Positions 1 through 10,298 of a DNA stretch of 64,000 nt are shown here, one piece after another. The notes under the pieces were generated by a model. That model did no database searches. It was not told the origin of the DNA and saw only the letters and a list, made by a program, of their open reading frames with translations. The first letter of the stretch is position 1; each line of letters opens with the position of its first letter. Origin of the DNA: Isoetes taiwanensis. Its lineage: Eukaryota > Streptophyta > Lycopodiopsida > Isoetales > Isoetaceae. The stretch spans positions 5,211,789 to 5,275,788 of the forward strand of contig JAJEKV010000012.1 of assembly GCA_021234155.1 (NCBI GenBank), in the 5' to 3' direction. The position numbers and the translations under genes were made by a program.

Positions 1-279
1 CTGTGGGAGGGCAACACCCTGAAGCCTTGTTTTGTTAAACTGTATGAGACACGCAAGTTGGAGAAGAAGCGTCTCATCAAAGATGTGCTGCAGGGGTGGG
101 ATCCAAGTCTTTGCGAAGTCCTCGACCACATGTTGTGGTGGGAATCCATATCTGTGCCCGACGCTACCGTCGAGAGCATCCAGGCAGAGGCCATGCAGAC
201 AGTCACTGAAGTTGTTTCAGATCGAATTACCATTAGCCTTGTATTACCTTTCAAATATATTATATTGTATTACTATTGA
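1..279 (+). CDS. 3' end of an unrecognised ORF, open at the left edge
   Basis: Frame 1 is open from the first base to a TGA at 277-279, about 92 codons. The first 70 residues look like ordinary soluble protein (LWEGNTLKPCFVKLYETRKL, then EKKRLIKDVLQGWDPSLCEV), rich in charged and aromatic residues. The last 20 codons are AT-rich and look like read-through into non-coding DNA. I do not recognise the family. It is cut by the window edge and followed at once by a minisatellite, so it may be the tail of a transposon ORF. No splice site or start can be judged. Confidence 0.3.
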   Translation: MWEGNTLKPCFVKLYETRKLEKKRLIKDVLQGWDPSLCEVLDHMLWWESISVPDATVESIQAEAMQTVTEVVSDRITISLVLPFKYIILYYY

Positions 280-299
280 ATTCTATTACTCTTGGAATT

Positions 300-1550
300 G
301 TATCTTGACTAAAGTGGCCACGTTAATCAAAATGGTTTAATGTGGCCATGGGTTAATGTGGCCATGGTCTTATGTGGCCATATTAACCATTATGGTTTAA
401 TGTGGCCATGGGTTAAAGTGGCCACATTAACCAAATAGGTTTAATGTGGCCATTGAATACCACACTTTATATCATGGTAACACTTTAAATCATGGACACT
501 TTAAAAGAGAAAGCTAACACTTTGAAAGAAAAGCTAACATGGGTTAATGTGGCCATGGGCTAAAGTGGCCATATTAACCAAAATGTTTTAATGTGGCCAT
601 GGTTTTATGTGGCCACATTAACCATTATGGTTTAATGTGGCCATGGGTTAATGTAGCCATAGGTTAATGTGGCCCTGGTTAATGTAGCCATGTGTCCATG
701 TGCCAACCATTGAATACCACACTTTATATCATGGTAACACTTTAGATCATGGACACTTTAAAAGAAAAGCTAACACTTTGAAAGAAAAGCTAACATGGGT
801 TAATGTGGGCATGGGCTAAAGTGGCCACATTTACCAAAATGGTTTAATGTGGCCATGGGTTAATGTGGCCATAGTTTTATGTGGCCACATTAACCATTAT
901 GGTTTAATGTGGCCATGGGTTAATGTGGCCATGGATTTATGTGGCCACATTAACCATTATGGTTTAATGTGGCCATGGGTTAATGTGGCCATGGATTTAT
1001 GTGGCCATAGGTTAATGTGGCCATATATTAATGTGGCCATGGTTAATGTAGCCATGGGTTAACGTGGCCATGTGCCAACCATTGAATACCACACTTTATA
1101 TATCATGGTAACACTTTAAAAGAAAAGCTAACATGGGTTAATGTGGCCATGGGCTAAAGTGGCCACATTAACCAAAATGGTTTAATATGGCCATGGGTTA
1201 ATGTGGCCATGGTTTTATGTGGCCACATTAACCATTATGGTTTAATGTGGCCATGAGTTAATGTGGCCATGGTTTTATGTGGCCATGGGTTAATGTGGCC
1301 ATGGGTTAATGTGGCCATGGGTTGATGTGGCCACATTAACCAAAATAGTTTAAGGTGGCCATGGGTTAATGTGGCTATGCATGGTTTTATGTGGCCATAG
1401 GTTAATGTGGCCACATTAATCAAATAGGTTTAATGTGGCCATGGCTTTATGTGGCCACATTAACCATAATGGTTTAATGTGACCATGGGTTAATGTGGCC
1501 ATGGGTTTGTGTGGCCATGGGTTAATGTGGCCATGGGAGGCCTCTTATGA
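300..1550. repeat. Minisatellite, ~16-bp unit in both orientations
   Basis: The basic unit is ATGGGTTAATGTGGCC with variants such as ATGGTTTTATGTGGCC, repeated dozens of times. Inverted units (GGCCACATTAACC) are interspersed, so many neighbours can pair as hairpins. A longer spacer beginning CATTGAATACCACACTTTA recurs at about 451, 708 and 1080, giving a higher-order period of roughly 257-372 bp. ORFs read through here are repeat artefacts. A short outlier of the same repeat lies at about 2900-2990. Confidence 0.9.
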
Positions 1551-1598
1551 TTATTCTGGCCATAGTCTACTAGTGCTATTCTATTAATGTAATTCTAT

Positions 1599-1650
1599 TA
1601 TTATTACAAGAAACTTATCGCGGCGGCCAAGGCCGCCGCGAATGTTTCTC
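1599..1650 (-). repeat. GC-rich hairpin block, inverted copy of the one at 5231-5290
   Basis: A near-perfect stem of 11 bp (TCGCGGCGGCC / GGCCGCCGCGA) with a two-base AA loop lies at 1619-1641, flanked by a TTATTATTACAAGAAA tract. The same block, reverse complemented and with a single stem change, occurs at 5231-5290. Two copies in opposite orientation suggest the end of a mobile-element family rather than a gene feature. Confidence 0.6.
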
Positions 1651-1699
1651 TAGTTCCAACCTGCTGAGGTTTGACCCACTATTAACGTTCAACCTGTCA

Positions 1700-1850
1700 A
1701 TGCAATGCATGCTTAATAATGGGTTTCTATTCACAAGGGTGCGAGACCACATGTGGTAGCATTTATGAATTGCCGAACAGACGGGATTTGAACCCACATT
1801 GTTGCCTTGTGTCCTCTTGCCCATACGATAGATAGTTGCTGCGAGACGAC
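1700..1850 (-). repeat. Isolated tRNA-like B-box segment, possible SINE remnant
   Basis: On the minus strand a segment contains GGTTCAAATCC, a match to the RNA polymerase III B-box consensus GGTTCGANTCC. I could not fold the preceding 70 bases into a tRNA: no acceptor strand pairs with the 3' part. A SINE or decayed tRNA fragment is more likely than a functional tRNA gene. Confidence 0.35.
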
Positions 1851-1906
1851 CATGAGATTCCCAATGCTGGTATCCCTTTCTCTCTTTTATCCTCTTCTTT
1901 TTATTA

Positions 1907-1986
1907 CCCGATGCTAGTCAGTGGGGTTTGAGCCTGGATGGGTGCTGCCCAGAACCAATGGCCTGACCACTAGGTTAACAGCGTGG
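1907..1986 (-). repeat. tRNA-like SINE head, copy 1 of 3
   Basis: Read on the minus strand, the block has an A-box-like TAACCTAGTGG, then about 35 bases, then a B-box-like GGCTCAAACCC, the spacing of a tRNA promoter. It is over 90% identical to copy 2 at 2010-2088. A short A-rich stretch follows its 3' side. This is the organisation of a tRNA-derived SINE head. Confidence 0.5.
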
Positions 1987-2009
1987 TTGCCATTATCTCT
2001 TTCTTGCCA

Positions 2010-2088
2010 TCCATTGCTAGTCAGTGGGTTTTGAGCCTGGATGGGTGATGCCCAGAACCAATGGCCTGACCACTAGGCTAACAACGCG
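2010..2088 (-). repeat. tRNA-like SINE head, copy 2 of 3
   Basis: The minus strand carries TAGCCTAGTGG (2070-2080), a full match to the A-box consensus TRGCNNAGTGG, and GGCTCAAAACC near 2026-2037 at the B-box position. The sequence between the boxes matches copy 1 almost base for base. Confidence 0.55.
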
Positions 2089-2111
2089 ATGGACCTTTTT
2101 ATTTATTTAGC

Positions 2112-2196
2112 TGCACCCGATGATGGGCAGTGGGCTTTGAGCCTGGACGGGGGTTTCCCATAACCATTAGCTTAACCACTTGGCCGTCAACGCGGT
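2112..2196 (-). repeat. tRNA-like SINE head, copy 3 of 3, diverged
   Basis: The third module has the same order on the minus strand (GGCCAAGTGGTTAAG, spacer, GGCTCAAAGCC) but differs from copies 1 and 2 at about a third of its bases. It points the same way with similar spacing, so the three form a head-to-tail series about 100 bp apart. Confidence 0.45.
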
Positions 2197-2278
2197 GAGC
2201 ATCTTTTTATCTCTGCCTCATTTGTTTAATGTAATTTATTTGTTTAATGTTTCTAGTTTGATTTGTTGAAGAATAGAT

Positions 2279-2581
2279 GTGGGGAACCTCATGGTAATCA
2301 AACAGCATGCCATCTATCGTATGGGCCAGAAAGGGAATGGGATGAGAGATATAGAGCACACAACTTGTTTGAAGTATGCATGGAATGGAAGTGGATCTGC
2401 CGGGTTGTCTCATCATCGCTCGCATGGCCGCATTGGTCCACAGAAATGCCTTGTGGACTGCAATGGCGCCGGAGTTTTGTATGCAGGGGCAAGCACAGGT
2501 CTGGCTATGGCGGGCGTCGGAATAATGGCCGCAATAAATGCAAAGTGTATTAATGGCCGCAATAAATGCAAAGTGTATTAA
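2279..2581 (+). CDS. Unrecognised 100-codon ORF running into a tandem repeat
   Basis: An ATG at 2279 opens 100 codons. The mid part (KCLVDCNGAGVLYAGASTGL, then AMAGVGIMAAINA) is small-residue rich and could span a membrane. The last codons are the 28-bp tandem repeat. I do not recognise it, an overlapping frame is equally open, and no promoter or splice site is evident. It may be chance or a fragment of a gene truncated by the repeat. Confidence 0.15.
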   Translation: MGNLMVIKQHAIYRMGQKGNGMRDIEHTTCLKYAWNGSGSAGLSHHRSHGRIGPQKCLVDCNGAGVLYAGASTGLAMAGVGIMAAINAKCINGRNKCKVY

Positions 2582-2660
2582 TGGCCGCAATAAATGCAAA
2601 GTGTATTAATGGCCGCAATAAATGCAAAGTGTATTAATGGCCGCAATAAATGCAAAGTGC
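2522..2660 (+). repeat. 28-bp tandem repeat, five near-identical copies
   Basis: The unit ATTAATGGCCGCAATAAATG plus CAAAGTGT is repeated with GGCC landmarks at about 2527, 2555, 2583, 2611 and 2639. Copies are identical or nearly so, which implies recent expansion or active homogenisation. Confidence 0.9.
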
Positions 2661-3064
2661 ACACATGTCGTGTTTTGATAATTTTTAAGGAATGTGGGTG
2701 CTCAAGAAAGCTTAGATGGATTGATTGAGCAAGGGGAGTCACGTGGCTGTGGCTCCTCCTCAATAAATATTAACTAGGAAAATACAAAAAATGTTCCTCA
2801 AAAATATTTTTCGACACTTGGCGTGCATGCACTGGAGCATCAAAGAATCTCGAAGAATATAATCAAAGTGTATGCATTATATATGGTTTGATACCATTGT
2901 CAAAGTGATTAATGTGGCCATGCAAATATTTGGTTAAACTGGCCAACCATGTGACCCGGGTGGTTAATGTGGCCTCCTATAAGCCATGATTAATTAGGCA
3001 ATTCTTTTTTGGGGGGGCAAAACCAAGGCAATCTATGCCTATGTCCGAACCAGTTTCCACTTGA

Positions 3065-3070
3065 CACGTG
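3065..3070. promoter_or_regulatory. CACGTG G-box upstream of the zinc-finger ORF
   Basis: A CACGTG core in the context GACACGTGGAG lies about 76 bp before the ATG at 3146. Such boxes bind plant bZIP and bHLH factors. Single hexamers also occur by chance. Confidence 0.25.
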
Positions 3071-3145
3071 GAGGGCTCGTACCATTAGGGAAAAAGTTGG
3101 GGAAAAAGAACTCTGATTTCTGGCGCTTGAAACCGAAACTGGGCT

Positions 3146-3848
3146 ATGGCGAGTTCGATCAGTCACTCTAGTGGTGAAGAAATGTCTCTGAGCGAGGCTA
3201 GTGGGTCGGATAGGTCCCCTTCGGCCTAGGGTTCAGATGCAGATGAACCTTTTTTGCCTAATGTGGAAGAGCTACCAGCAGCAGTGAGGGATTTAAGGGA
3301 ATCGGGTGGAGTAGCATCTATAGGTGAGGTCGATTCCAAGCATCCGGCTTCTCTGAGGAAGCTCAAGAAGGCAAGGCGCGGTCCTGCTGGAAAACTGGAG
3401 GCCCAACAACCCATGCAGCAGACAGATTCCGAGGTAGATGATCAGGCTCGGGAAAGGGGTTTTTTTTACAGTAAGAAGAGAACCAAATGGTGTTGTCTCT
3501 CTCAGGATTGTGGGTGGAACGGGAGGAAGAGGGCCAGACTGGAGGAGCATTTGAAGAGAAGGCATGGGCTAGTTGTGGAGGTGGGAGCGGGCAGCATGGG
3601 GTAGGAGATTGCAGGAGCAGGTTAAGCATAAGAGAAGGCCAGGCCGGGACCTGAGCCAATATGTTCAGAAGTATAGGCTGGATCCGGTTCACAGGTGGAA
3701 GGTTAACAGGAGCCAGTTCTTGAAAAGGGCACAGATAGATGCCATAGCAATTGCATATGCCCTCCTTGTGGACATGCCCGATGGCACAGAGAAGGAGCTG
3801 GAGGTCAAGAGATATGCCGGCGACATCTGTAAAAGTCCATTGCTCTAA
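3146..3848 (+). pseudogene. Broken gene for a C2H2-type zinc-finger protein
   Basis: From ATG 3146 the reading frame starts MASSISHSSGEEMSLSEASG, meets a TAG at 3227-3229, and continues open in the same frame to 3604. This part holds a zinc-finger-like motif, C-x4-C-x12-H-x4-H (residues around CLSQDC and HLKRRH), in a basic setting. A second frame is then open from 3573 to 3848 (QYVQKYRLDPVHRWKVNRSQ and onward), charged and probably helical, so one frameshift near 3600 separates finger and tail unless an intron lies there. The finger could belong to a transcription factor or a domesticated transposase; I cannot tell which. A poly-T run at 3950 may mark a minus-strand retroelement tail. Confidence 0.4.
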
Positions 3849-3849
3849 C

Positions 3850-5440
3850 ACTAGGATATATAAGAAGCAAATGCCCATGCATGTTCACTTCGATTCTGAA
3901 ATTCGCTTGAAATCCGTTGTGCACCAGTAAAATCTGTAAGCACTCTGATTTTTTTTTTTTTTTTTAATGGAATGTTCTTCATTCTGGCCTCAGATTTCTT
4001 CCATAAAACTGGCCTTGAAATCTTCTGCCTAATCAATGAGTAATCTATTCAATATGACCACCGCTGTGGCTGCCGGCTGAGAGCCTGTATATATGGCCAT
4101 GCTGATACAACATCCCAAAAATCTTTGCTACAACAAGTCTAGACAAAAAAATCGCAGAGAAATAGGTTACAAGCACTGTCTTTAAAAGATTCTGAAGGAA
4201 ACAACGAAATAGCTAAAGGGATTTGAAATCTCTGCCATACCTGTGAACCTGAATTAGGAACTCATCAACCCATTTCTACGTTTTTTAGACCTGTTCCAGC
4301 ATCTGGACGGAGTCCCAGTGGCGCTTCTGCCGGAACTGGCTATGGCGACTGCCATGGAAAATAGAGTAGACTCCAGAGAATGAAGTAAATGGACTCCAAT
4401 GCAATAAGTGAAAAACTTATTTTTTTGGTCGACTATTGTTCACGAACGGATCTAGCCTCTGGAACTGCCAAGAAGGGGCTGCCAGCTTTTCTTGGGCGGA
4501 TCGGAGCAGGCAAGAGGGTTTTCTTTGAGCAAGGTAGAGATCAGATTCTCAAGGAAAACATGGCGGAAAGTAGTCTTGGATTTGGGCCAAGTCTTGGTTA
4601 GAAATGGAGAGCCGGATCTTCAAGGTCCCATCTTGGGTTGGCGTGGAAGACAGAATCTGCAGAGATGGAGGAGCCGGAGCGGCCCCATCTGGCCGGATCC
4701 GCTTTGCCATTTTCGCATATGATAAAGTTTGGATCTATGAGAGAAGACACAAAGAGAAAGAGGAGAAATAAACGAACTGTTCCATTGATAATACAGAATA
4801 AATAAGCAGCACTGTACATGTAGACATACATGTGTATGTTCATGTATGTACATGTCACACATATAGGTTCTATAAACTAACACTCTCCCTGAAACTATAT
4901 GTGTGAAAATATAAACCTGTACATCTCCAAACCTATACACAGAATACATCTGAATCTTGATATCCACACTGTAGAGTCAACACTGCTTGATATCAGGCTG
5001 ATCCCTGCAATGGTCGTAGCTATCATTGAAGCCAACTACCTGTACAAATCATCAAATCATACACCGAACCTGTACACATGTCTTCAAACCTGTAAAATTA
5101 ATATCATGTACAAGATCTCCTTACATTAATTTGATCTCATGCAAAACCCTTTGTAACTCATCAAAGATCAAATAATTAAGACTATTGAGTTCTCTTTTCT
5201 TGGTAACTGATTTCTTTTTTTTTTTTTTGGAAAAGAGAAATGTTCGCGGCGGCCTTGGCCGTCGCGATAAATTTCTTGTAATAATAAATAATAATAATTA
5301 TTTTCACGCTCACTATTTAAAGCTTTGTATATGATTGTTGTCTCTCTTTTGTATTGTACCAAATAATATATGGTATCGATAATTACAGGATATTAAAGCT
5401 TTATATATGCTTGTTGTTCTCTCTTTTGTATTGTAGCAAA
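3850..5440. other. No gene seen; includes a possible decayed Copia-type LTR end
   Basis: The only structure I can support is at 4733-4896. On the minus strand TTTCAGGGAGAG is followed by TGTTAGTTTATAG, the form of a polypurine tract next to the TG start of a plant Copia LTR. I find no partner LTR or primer site, so it would be a solo or truncated copy. ATG/CAT-rich palindromic runs (ACATGT, GTACAT) fill 4815-4858. ORFs in the stretch look random. Confidence 0.3.
5231..5290 (+). repeat. GC-rich hairpin block, partner of 1599-1650
   Basis: GTTCGCGGCGGCC, TT, GGCCGTCGCGA and a following TTTCTTGTAATAATAA tract form the reverse complement of the block at 1599-1650, with a G-to-A type change in the stem. 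The 3.6 kb between the two carries no shared ORF, so I cannot say they delimit one element. Confidence 0.55.
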
Positions 5441-5705
5441 TAACGCCCTGGCCAGAGGGCGTTAATGGGAATAAAATTCAAGGGCAATATGGATATGGCC
5501 AAAATGGCGAGAGCGTACGGGGGCACGTCCGAGCCATTTTCGCCATGGCCATATTGCCCAAGAATTTTATTCCCATTAACGCTCGAGGGCCAAGCGTTAT
5601 CTCCCTTAACACCCTGCTCCGAGGGTGTTTTGAGCCTTCGTGATAACGTCCTAGGGCGTTATGATTGTTTTAGGCATAAAAACCCAAGGAGCAGGGTGTT
5701 TAAGG
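5441..5705. repeat. Foldback (long inverted repeat) element
   Basis: The arm 5441-5509 pairs with 5532-5601 over about 65 bp with few mismatches (GTTAATGGGAATAAAATTC against GAATTTTATTCCCATTAAC), around a loop of about 22 bp. A second dyad follows: AACACCCTGCTCC at 5608-5620 pairs perfectly with GGAGCAGGGTGTT at 5688-5700. AACGCCCT/AGGGCGTT makes a further small stem at the left tip. It looks like a foldback MITE or a hairpin RNA locus. No protein is encoded. Confidence 0.75.
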
Positions 5706-5709
5706 CTTT

Positions 5710-8700
5710 ATAAACCTATAATATTTTCATTTGGTATTTGTGTATTATATAAGAAATCGTAGAGAAATTGTATTTGTGTATTGTATGAGAAATCGTATTT
5801 TTTAACTGATTTGAGCAACTATTGTTGGCTTTTAAAGGTAGATATTCCAAATTTGGCTTTGGGTATGTGTTTTTTTTGGCCATTCCTATGCATGGTATGA
5901 GGATGAGAAGCAATCAGATGCGCACATGGGCGCCTTTGTTGGGTAGATAAGCTTTGGATGGCATGCCGTTCTTGTTGGTTCCAAAAACATCTGCAAGATT
6001 TGAGCGGCTGGTGGGATGGAGCGAGCTGTCTTTCCTCTAATATATCCCACATTGAAATTTCGAGCTAATTCGTTGGGATGGTTGCAGGGGTTAAGACAGA
6101 TGAGATCATGGGTTTTTGGGGTTATGGTAGTCAAATTTTGGATGTTTGTAGTTTCGACAATGTGGATTTTTGGGGCTCTGGTTTAAGTCGTTGGCACTTC
6201 TGAGGAACATTCCATGCATTGGAGGGCAGTTCCACATCCATTTGAGAAAATAGATCACAAGGAAGTCTTTATAGGAAACTTTGATTACGTTTGCAAATGC
6301 TTTCTACTATAATTTTGGTTGGGGAAAGAAGTTTAAATAAAAAAAAGAGATTTTTATGGATAGTTTTTGTTATTCCAAACTATTGAAAAGATCTAAGCGA
6401 CTAAAATAATGATGAAAGGATGGTTAAAAAGCTCTGCATTCCCAATCCGGCAACAAATCCGGCTCCCATAACCATTCCGCCTCCCATGGCTCTGAACGCT
6501 TTGGTTTTGTAGTTGGATTCTCATATCCAATCCGGCTTTGAAAGCCTTAGTTTTGCAGTCGGCTTTGGTTTTGGAAGTTTTGGTTTTTGCAGTCGGATTT
6601 GATAGACACAAAGGGCTTTAGGGCAAGCTTCACCGGGCTTTAAAGCGAATGGACAAGCTTCACGGAGCCTTAGAGCAAATAAAAAAGTCATTCACAACAC
6701 AACTCATCACCGAGAATAATAGAGCTTCGGATTTGTTTTTGTGCTTCTGGCCATGTGTATTCATAAAGCAACAGATTCCTGATGCAGATCCGAGGATGCT
6801 TCCAGACCCTTGGAGTAAATGGACAAGATATAGTAGGCAGTGGTCATTTTGGCAAAGCTTTGGGTGTAGATAAGAGTTGAATCCATTTGATAGCTTGGAA
6901 AAAATTTGTGATGAAGGAGAAACAAGAGCCTCATTTTGGTGCTGGTATTTTTACGGCCAATTCCTTAATGAAATGTAGCTATTCTCGGAGTATGGAAACA
7001 ATGGGGGAGCACCAAGCGGGTGTGGCACACAACCTGAGGAACTGAATCCTTTGGAACACGGGGCGAGTACCATGCGAGTCAGGGGCCTGCATTATAGCAC
7101 GCAACAACAAGGTGAAATGCGCTTCCCAGCTTCCATCTCAATCTAAACACACACAAATCCCACAAGCCAAGGCGGGCCTGAAGAATGGGCCTGATATGAT
7201 TAGCCAACACGACCAAGGGCAAGCCAAGGCAGGTCCAAAGAACGGACCCGACACGTTAGCAAACATGACTAAGGGCAAGCAACCCATTCCAGCTCCAGCC
7301 CATCTTACAAGCTTGGGAAGGAAAGCCACCAAATGGCTTAGACCAACTCAACAGGCAATCGTCCCTGCACTTGTGCACTCCAGACATTGGCGTAGCACCT
7401 CTTTCTTATGTATCTTCTTACATTCACATATATATGATTCAGTTTTATTTTCTATGATGTATGATGCCTTTGCTTTGCTTTCTTACTTCATTGTAATTAA
7501 CATCTAGATACGATTCATAAATCGAGCTTTGATGTCTAATTCATTGTAAGCTGCCAGTAAATAAGTAATCGGGTAGTATCTCTTGCATTTTATCTAAAAT
7601 CTTAGCATTTACTATTTTGTTTTGGATATCCTCATAAATGCCTCATAAATTTGAACTGATTCCATAGAATTTTGCAAGTACAGATTTTACAAGTAATAAT
7701 TGTTTGGATATTTTTTGTAAATGCTCTGTGAATCTGAATTGATCTATCGAATTTTGCAAGTACAGATACAATGAAGAAATTGTTATGTGGGCCAGAGATT
7801 TCTATTGCTTGTCGAAATTTTGCGCCTTCAAGATTCGATAATCACTCAAAAACAAGGGTTACATAGGATATACTTGCAGGGCTGCAAAGGAAGAAAGACA
7901 AACCAACTGTTGGATTAAATACAATTGTTTCTTCGCTGCTAAATATTGTACAGCATTTTGAATTGAATAAATATTTTTTCACTTATCCATCCGACTAGAT
8001 AGGGCATTATTAGTTTCCACAAATATCAGTTCTGCGAAGAATTTAGGACCAAATTTTGCAGAAGAATCTCTTTTTTTTTAATGGATTGAAGGAAAAGAAA
8101 CATTTGAAATCCAGAGACCGCACTCCTAAATTGGGCACTTCCGAAGTCGAGCTCAAGGATTTGAAACATAGATTCTGTGATCTGAACGATCCCGCTCTGT
8201 AGAATTATGCCAGAGAGATTTTTGGCTATAAATTTTCTGAGTCTGCACAATTTCAACGGCAGCAGAATGTTTCAATTTGCCAAGCAAATTATAGTTGTTT
8301 TGATTTGAAAAGCAAATTATATGATCATTCTGACATCAAGTTTCCATCTATTCAACACTTTAACAACAAATTAGAGGCCGGATCCGGACCTGTTCAATTG
8401 TGTTCACGCCGATCCTTCATCTCAACAATTTTTTTTTTTTTTTTTAATTTCATTTTTTTTTTGGTAGATGCTGCTTTTTTTAAGATTTACAAACAAAAAT
8501 GATGGATACTTTTTGTGGATGTCAATGGATCATGACTCTTAGATTCATTTCGTATTGCAAGAGGGTATTTTCACAATATTGGAACTATGATTCTTTGTAT
8601 TACTTTGTATCGAAATTCATGGTCTTGGGCATGTTTGAGGGGCTAGGTCATAGTTCTATTATGGGGTGGTATTTGTGGTTATTTTTTTGGTAAAGGTACC

Positions 8701-8740
8701 AAAAGAGGAAACGGTTGAAGGAGTTTTAGAAAGTTGCCGC
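5710..8740. other. No gene seen
   Basis: The ORFs here are short and have no family I recognise. At 7161-7274 a 57-bp segment is imperfectly duplicated (AAGCCAAGGC…GACCAAGGG twice), keeping an open frame of repeats resembling KAGLKNGPD / KAGPKNGPD. Around 6420-6610 there are imperfect repeats of a TTTTGCAGTCGG-type motif. Homopolymer runs at about 8060 and 8430 may be retroelement tails. Confidence 0.4.
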
Positions 8741-8822
8741 AATGCTCGGGCCTCATAGTTTCTAGCAGTGGAGCAACCAAAATGTTCGGGCCTCATAGTT
8801 TCTGGCAGTGGAGCAGTGTTGG
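8741..8822 (+). repeat. 41-bp tandem duplication
   Basis: Two copies of a segment containing TCGGGCCTCATAGTTTCT and GCAGTGGAGCA lie head to tail just left of the LTR element. Confidence 0.7.
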
Positions 8823-8854
8823 CGACATCGAGCACATCCATGAGCATCCTATCT

Positions 8855-9053
8855 TCTTAGAGATATGAAGGAAGAACAAAATATGATTGATCTGATCTGG
8901 TTGGTTGGAACAGCCCCAACCATGGCATATAATTATATATACAACTGTGGCTCTTCACATGAGACATGCCCTTTGGCTTGGACCGCCAGCTTGGCAGTTA
9001 GTCAGCTTGTCACATAAGCACTCTATTGATCTATTATGATCATATTTGCAACA
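8855..9053 (-). repeat. 3' LTR of the short element
   Basis: On the minus strand this repeat runs from TGTTGCAAATATGATC to CTCTAAGA. A polypurine-like tract lies immediately upstream of it on that strand (plus-strand 9054-9066). Confidence 0.85.
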
Positions 9054-9887
9054 CTTCCCTGATCAATAGATCAATAGAAGTATAAATTTAAATTTCCTTT
9101 CCATCCCCTAACATCATACTCCTCCTTCAACTGCTCTCAACTGGAGCCATCCAAATGAGCTTGAAATTGCGCAACTCTAAATGAACTAGAGACAATTGTT
9201 GTTTTCCTTAACATAAAGAATTTAAACTTGTAAAATAATGAACCAATGAAAGACGAAGAAGAAGAAGGAATAGGAATGAGAAAAAGTCGGGCTAAGATCA
9301 CCTATTTTCCAAGAGGGAAGACTAAACAAGGCAGTCAATATACTCCCCCTTACTGCTCAATCTGAGGTCATCTTTCATTGGTCTAGAGAGTCTTCTAACT
9401 GGATCTAGAAAATTCAGTTTTACTCTATATATCTATATCCCATTAAGGAGAATCGAGGATGCCTAATTACATTGTACTGCATTTCTTCCTCCTTAATCTT
9501 GCATCCGAAGATAGCAAGATAAGACATTGGGTCCTCATCCATTCCTTGCTAAGTATACGTACTAATGTCCTATAACTAGTTACTTAATAATTTCCTAGTT
9601 ACTCATACTAAGACCATTTAATTTAGGCTTGGCTTATCCAAAAATCTTCTTCTTCTTGGGGCCACAAACTTCAGGCCAACCGTGCTTGACCACTGGTGCT
9701 CGTAAGCGCGAATAGATCTGCGTTAATTTCGCATCGATCATTGCTTTTACTTGAGTAATAGTTTCCTTTTTAGCACCATTCTCTCCTAGATTCTTGCCTT
9801 GTGCATATGCTCTTGTCACATCTGCAATAGTTTCAACCTGCAATTCTTGTTGCTGTATTGCATTCTGAGCATAGACCTGAACTGGCC

Positions 9888-10298
9888 TTATTCAATGTCA
9901 GGGCCTGCATCACTTGCACTTATCCCATTCAAAGAATATGGGCTTTTTAATTCGTTGACATTCTTCAATTTATCTGAGACTGTCACTTGCATTTGGAACT
10001 GGTGCGTATCTCCTCCAATCTTCTTAATTATAGCTTCGGCTACAAGCCCCTTTTCGGAGGACATATTTGGTACTTCGGAATCTATAAGGCTTTTTGTGTC
10101 AAGAATCGAAGCTATTCTATCCATAATGGGGAACCCTTGGGTATCTGCACTCACTAATTTTTTGCCTTCATCTGTACAAGAAGTAGATTTGTATATAGGC
10201 AGTGCTTCACAATTTGTGAAGCTTAAGGAAATCATTGCCATGTTTTTCCATTTTGTCATCAATTCTTCAAAAATCCTTGCATGGAGACAGGACCCCAC
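9888..10298 (-). CDS. 136-codon ORF inside the short LTR element, unrecognised
   Basis: The ORF begins MGSCLHARIFEELMTKWKNM and ends in a D/G-rich segment. It lies where gag would be expected in an element of this orientation but has no zinc knuckle or capsid motif I can see. A second minus-strand ORF at 9843-9634 ends in a basic KKKK stretch. Both could be relics of a captured or degenerate gag. Coding status is uncertain. Confidence 0.25.
   Translation of the reverse strand: MGSCLHARIFEELMTKWKNMAMISLSFTNCEALPIYKSTSCTDEGKKLVSADTQGFPIMDRIASILDTKSLIDSEVPNMSSEKGLVAEAIIKKIGGDTHQFQMQVTVSDKLKNVNELKSPYSLNGISASDAGPDIE

Noticed and set aside
847-1423. ORFs with repeated peptides (plus 847-1062, minus 1235-1423)
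   Set aside because: They are translations of the 16-bp minisatellite and have no independent coding evidence.
300-1550. CRISPR-like array
   Set aside because: Repeat units are contiguous, vary in sequence and orientation, and have no unique spacers; the genome is eukaryotic.
1740-1850. Functional tRNA gene on the minus strand
   Set aside because: A B-box is present but the acceptor and anticodon stems cannot be formed.
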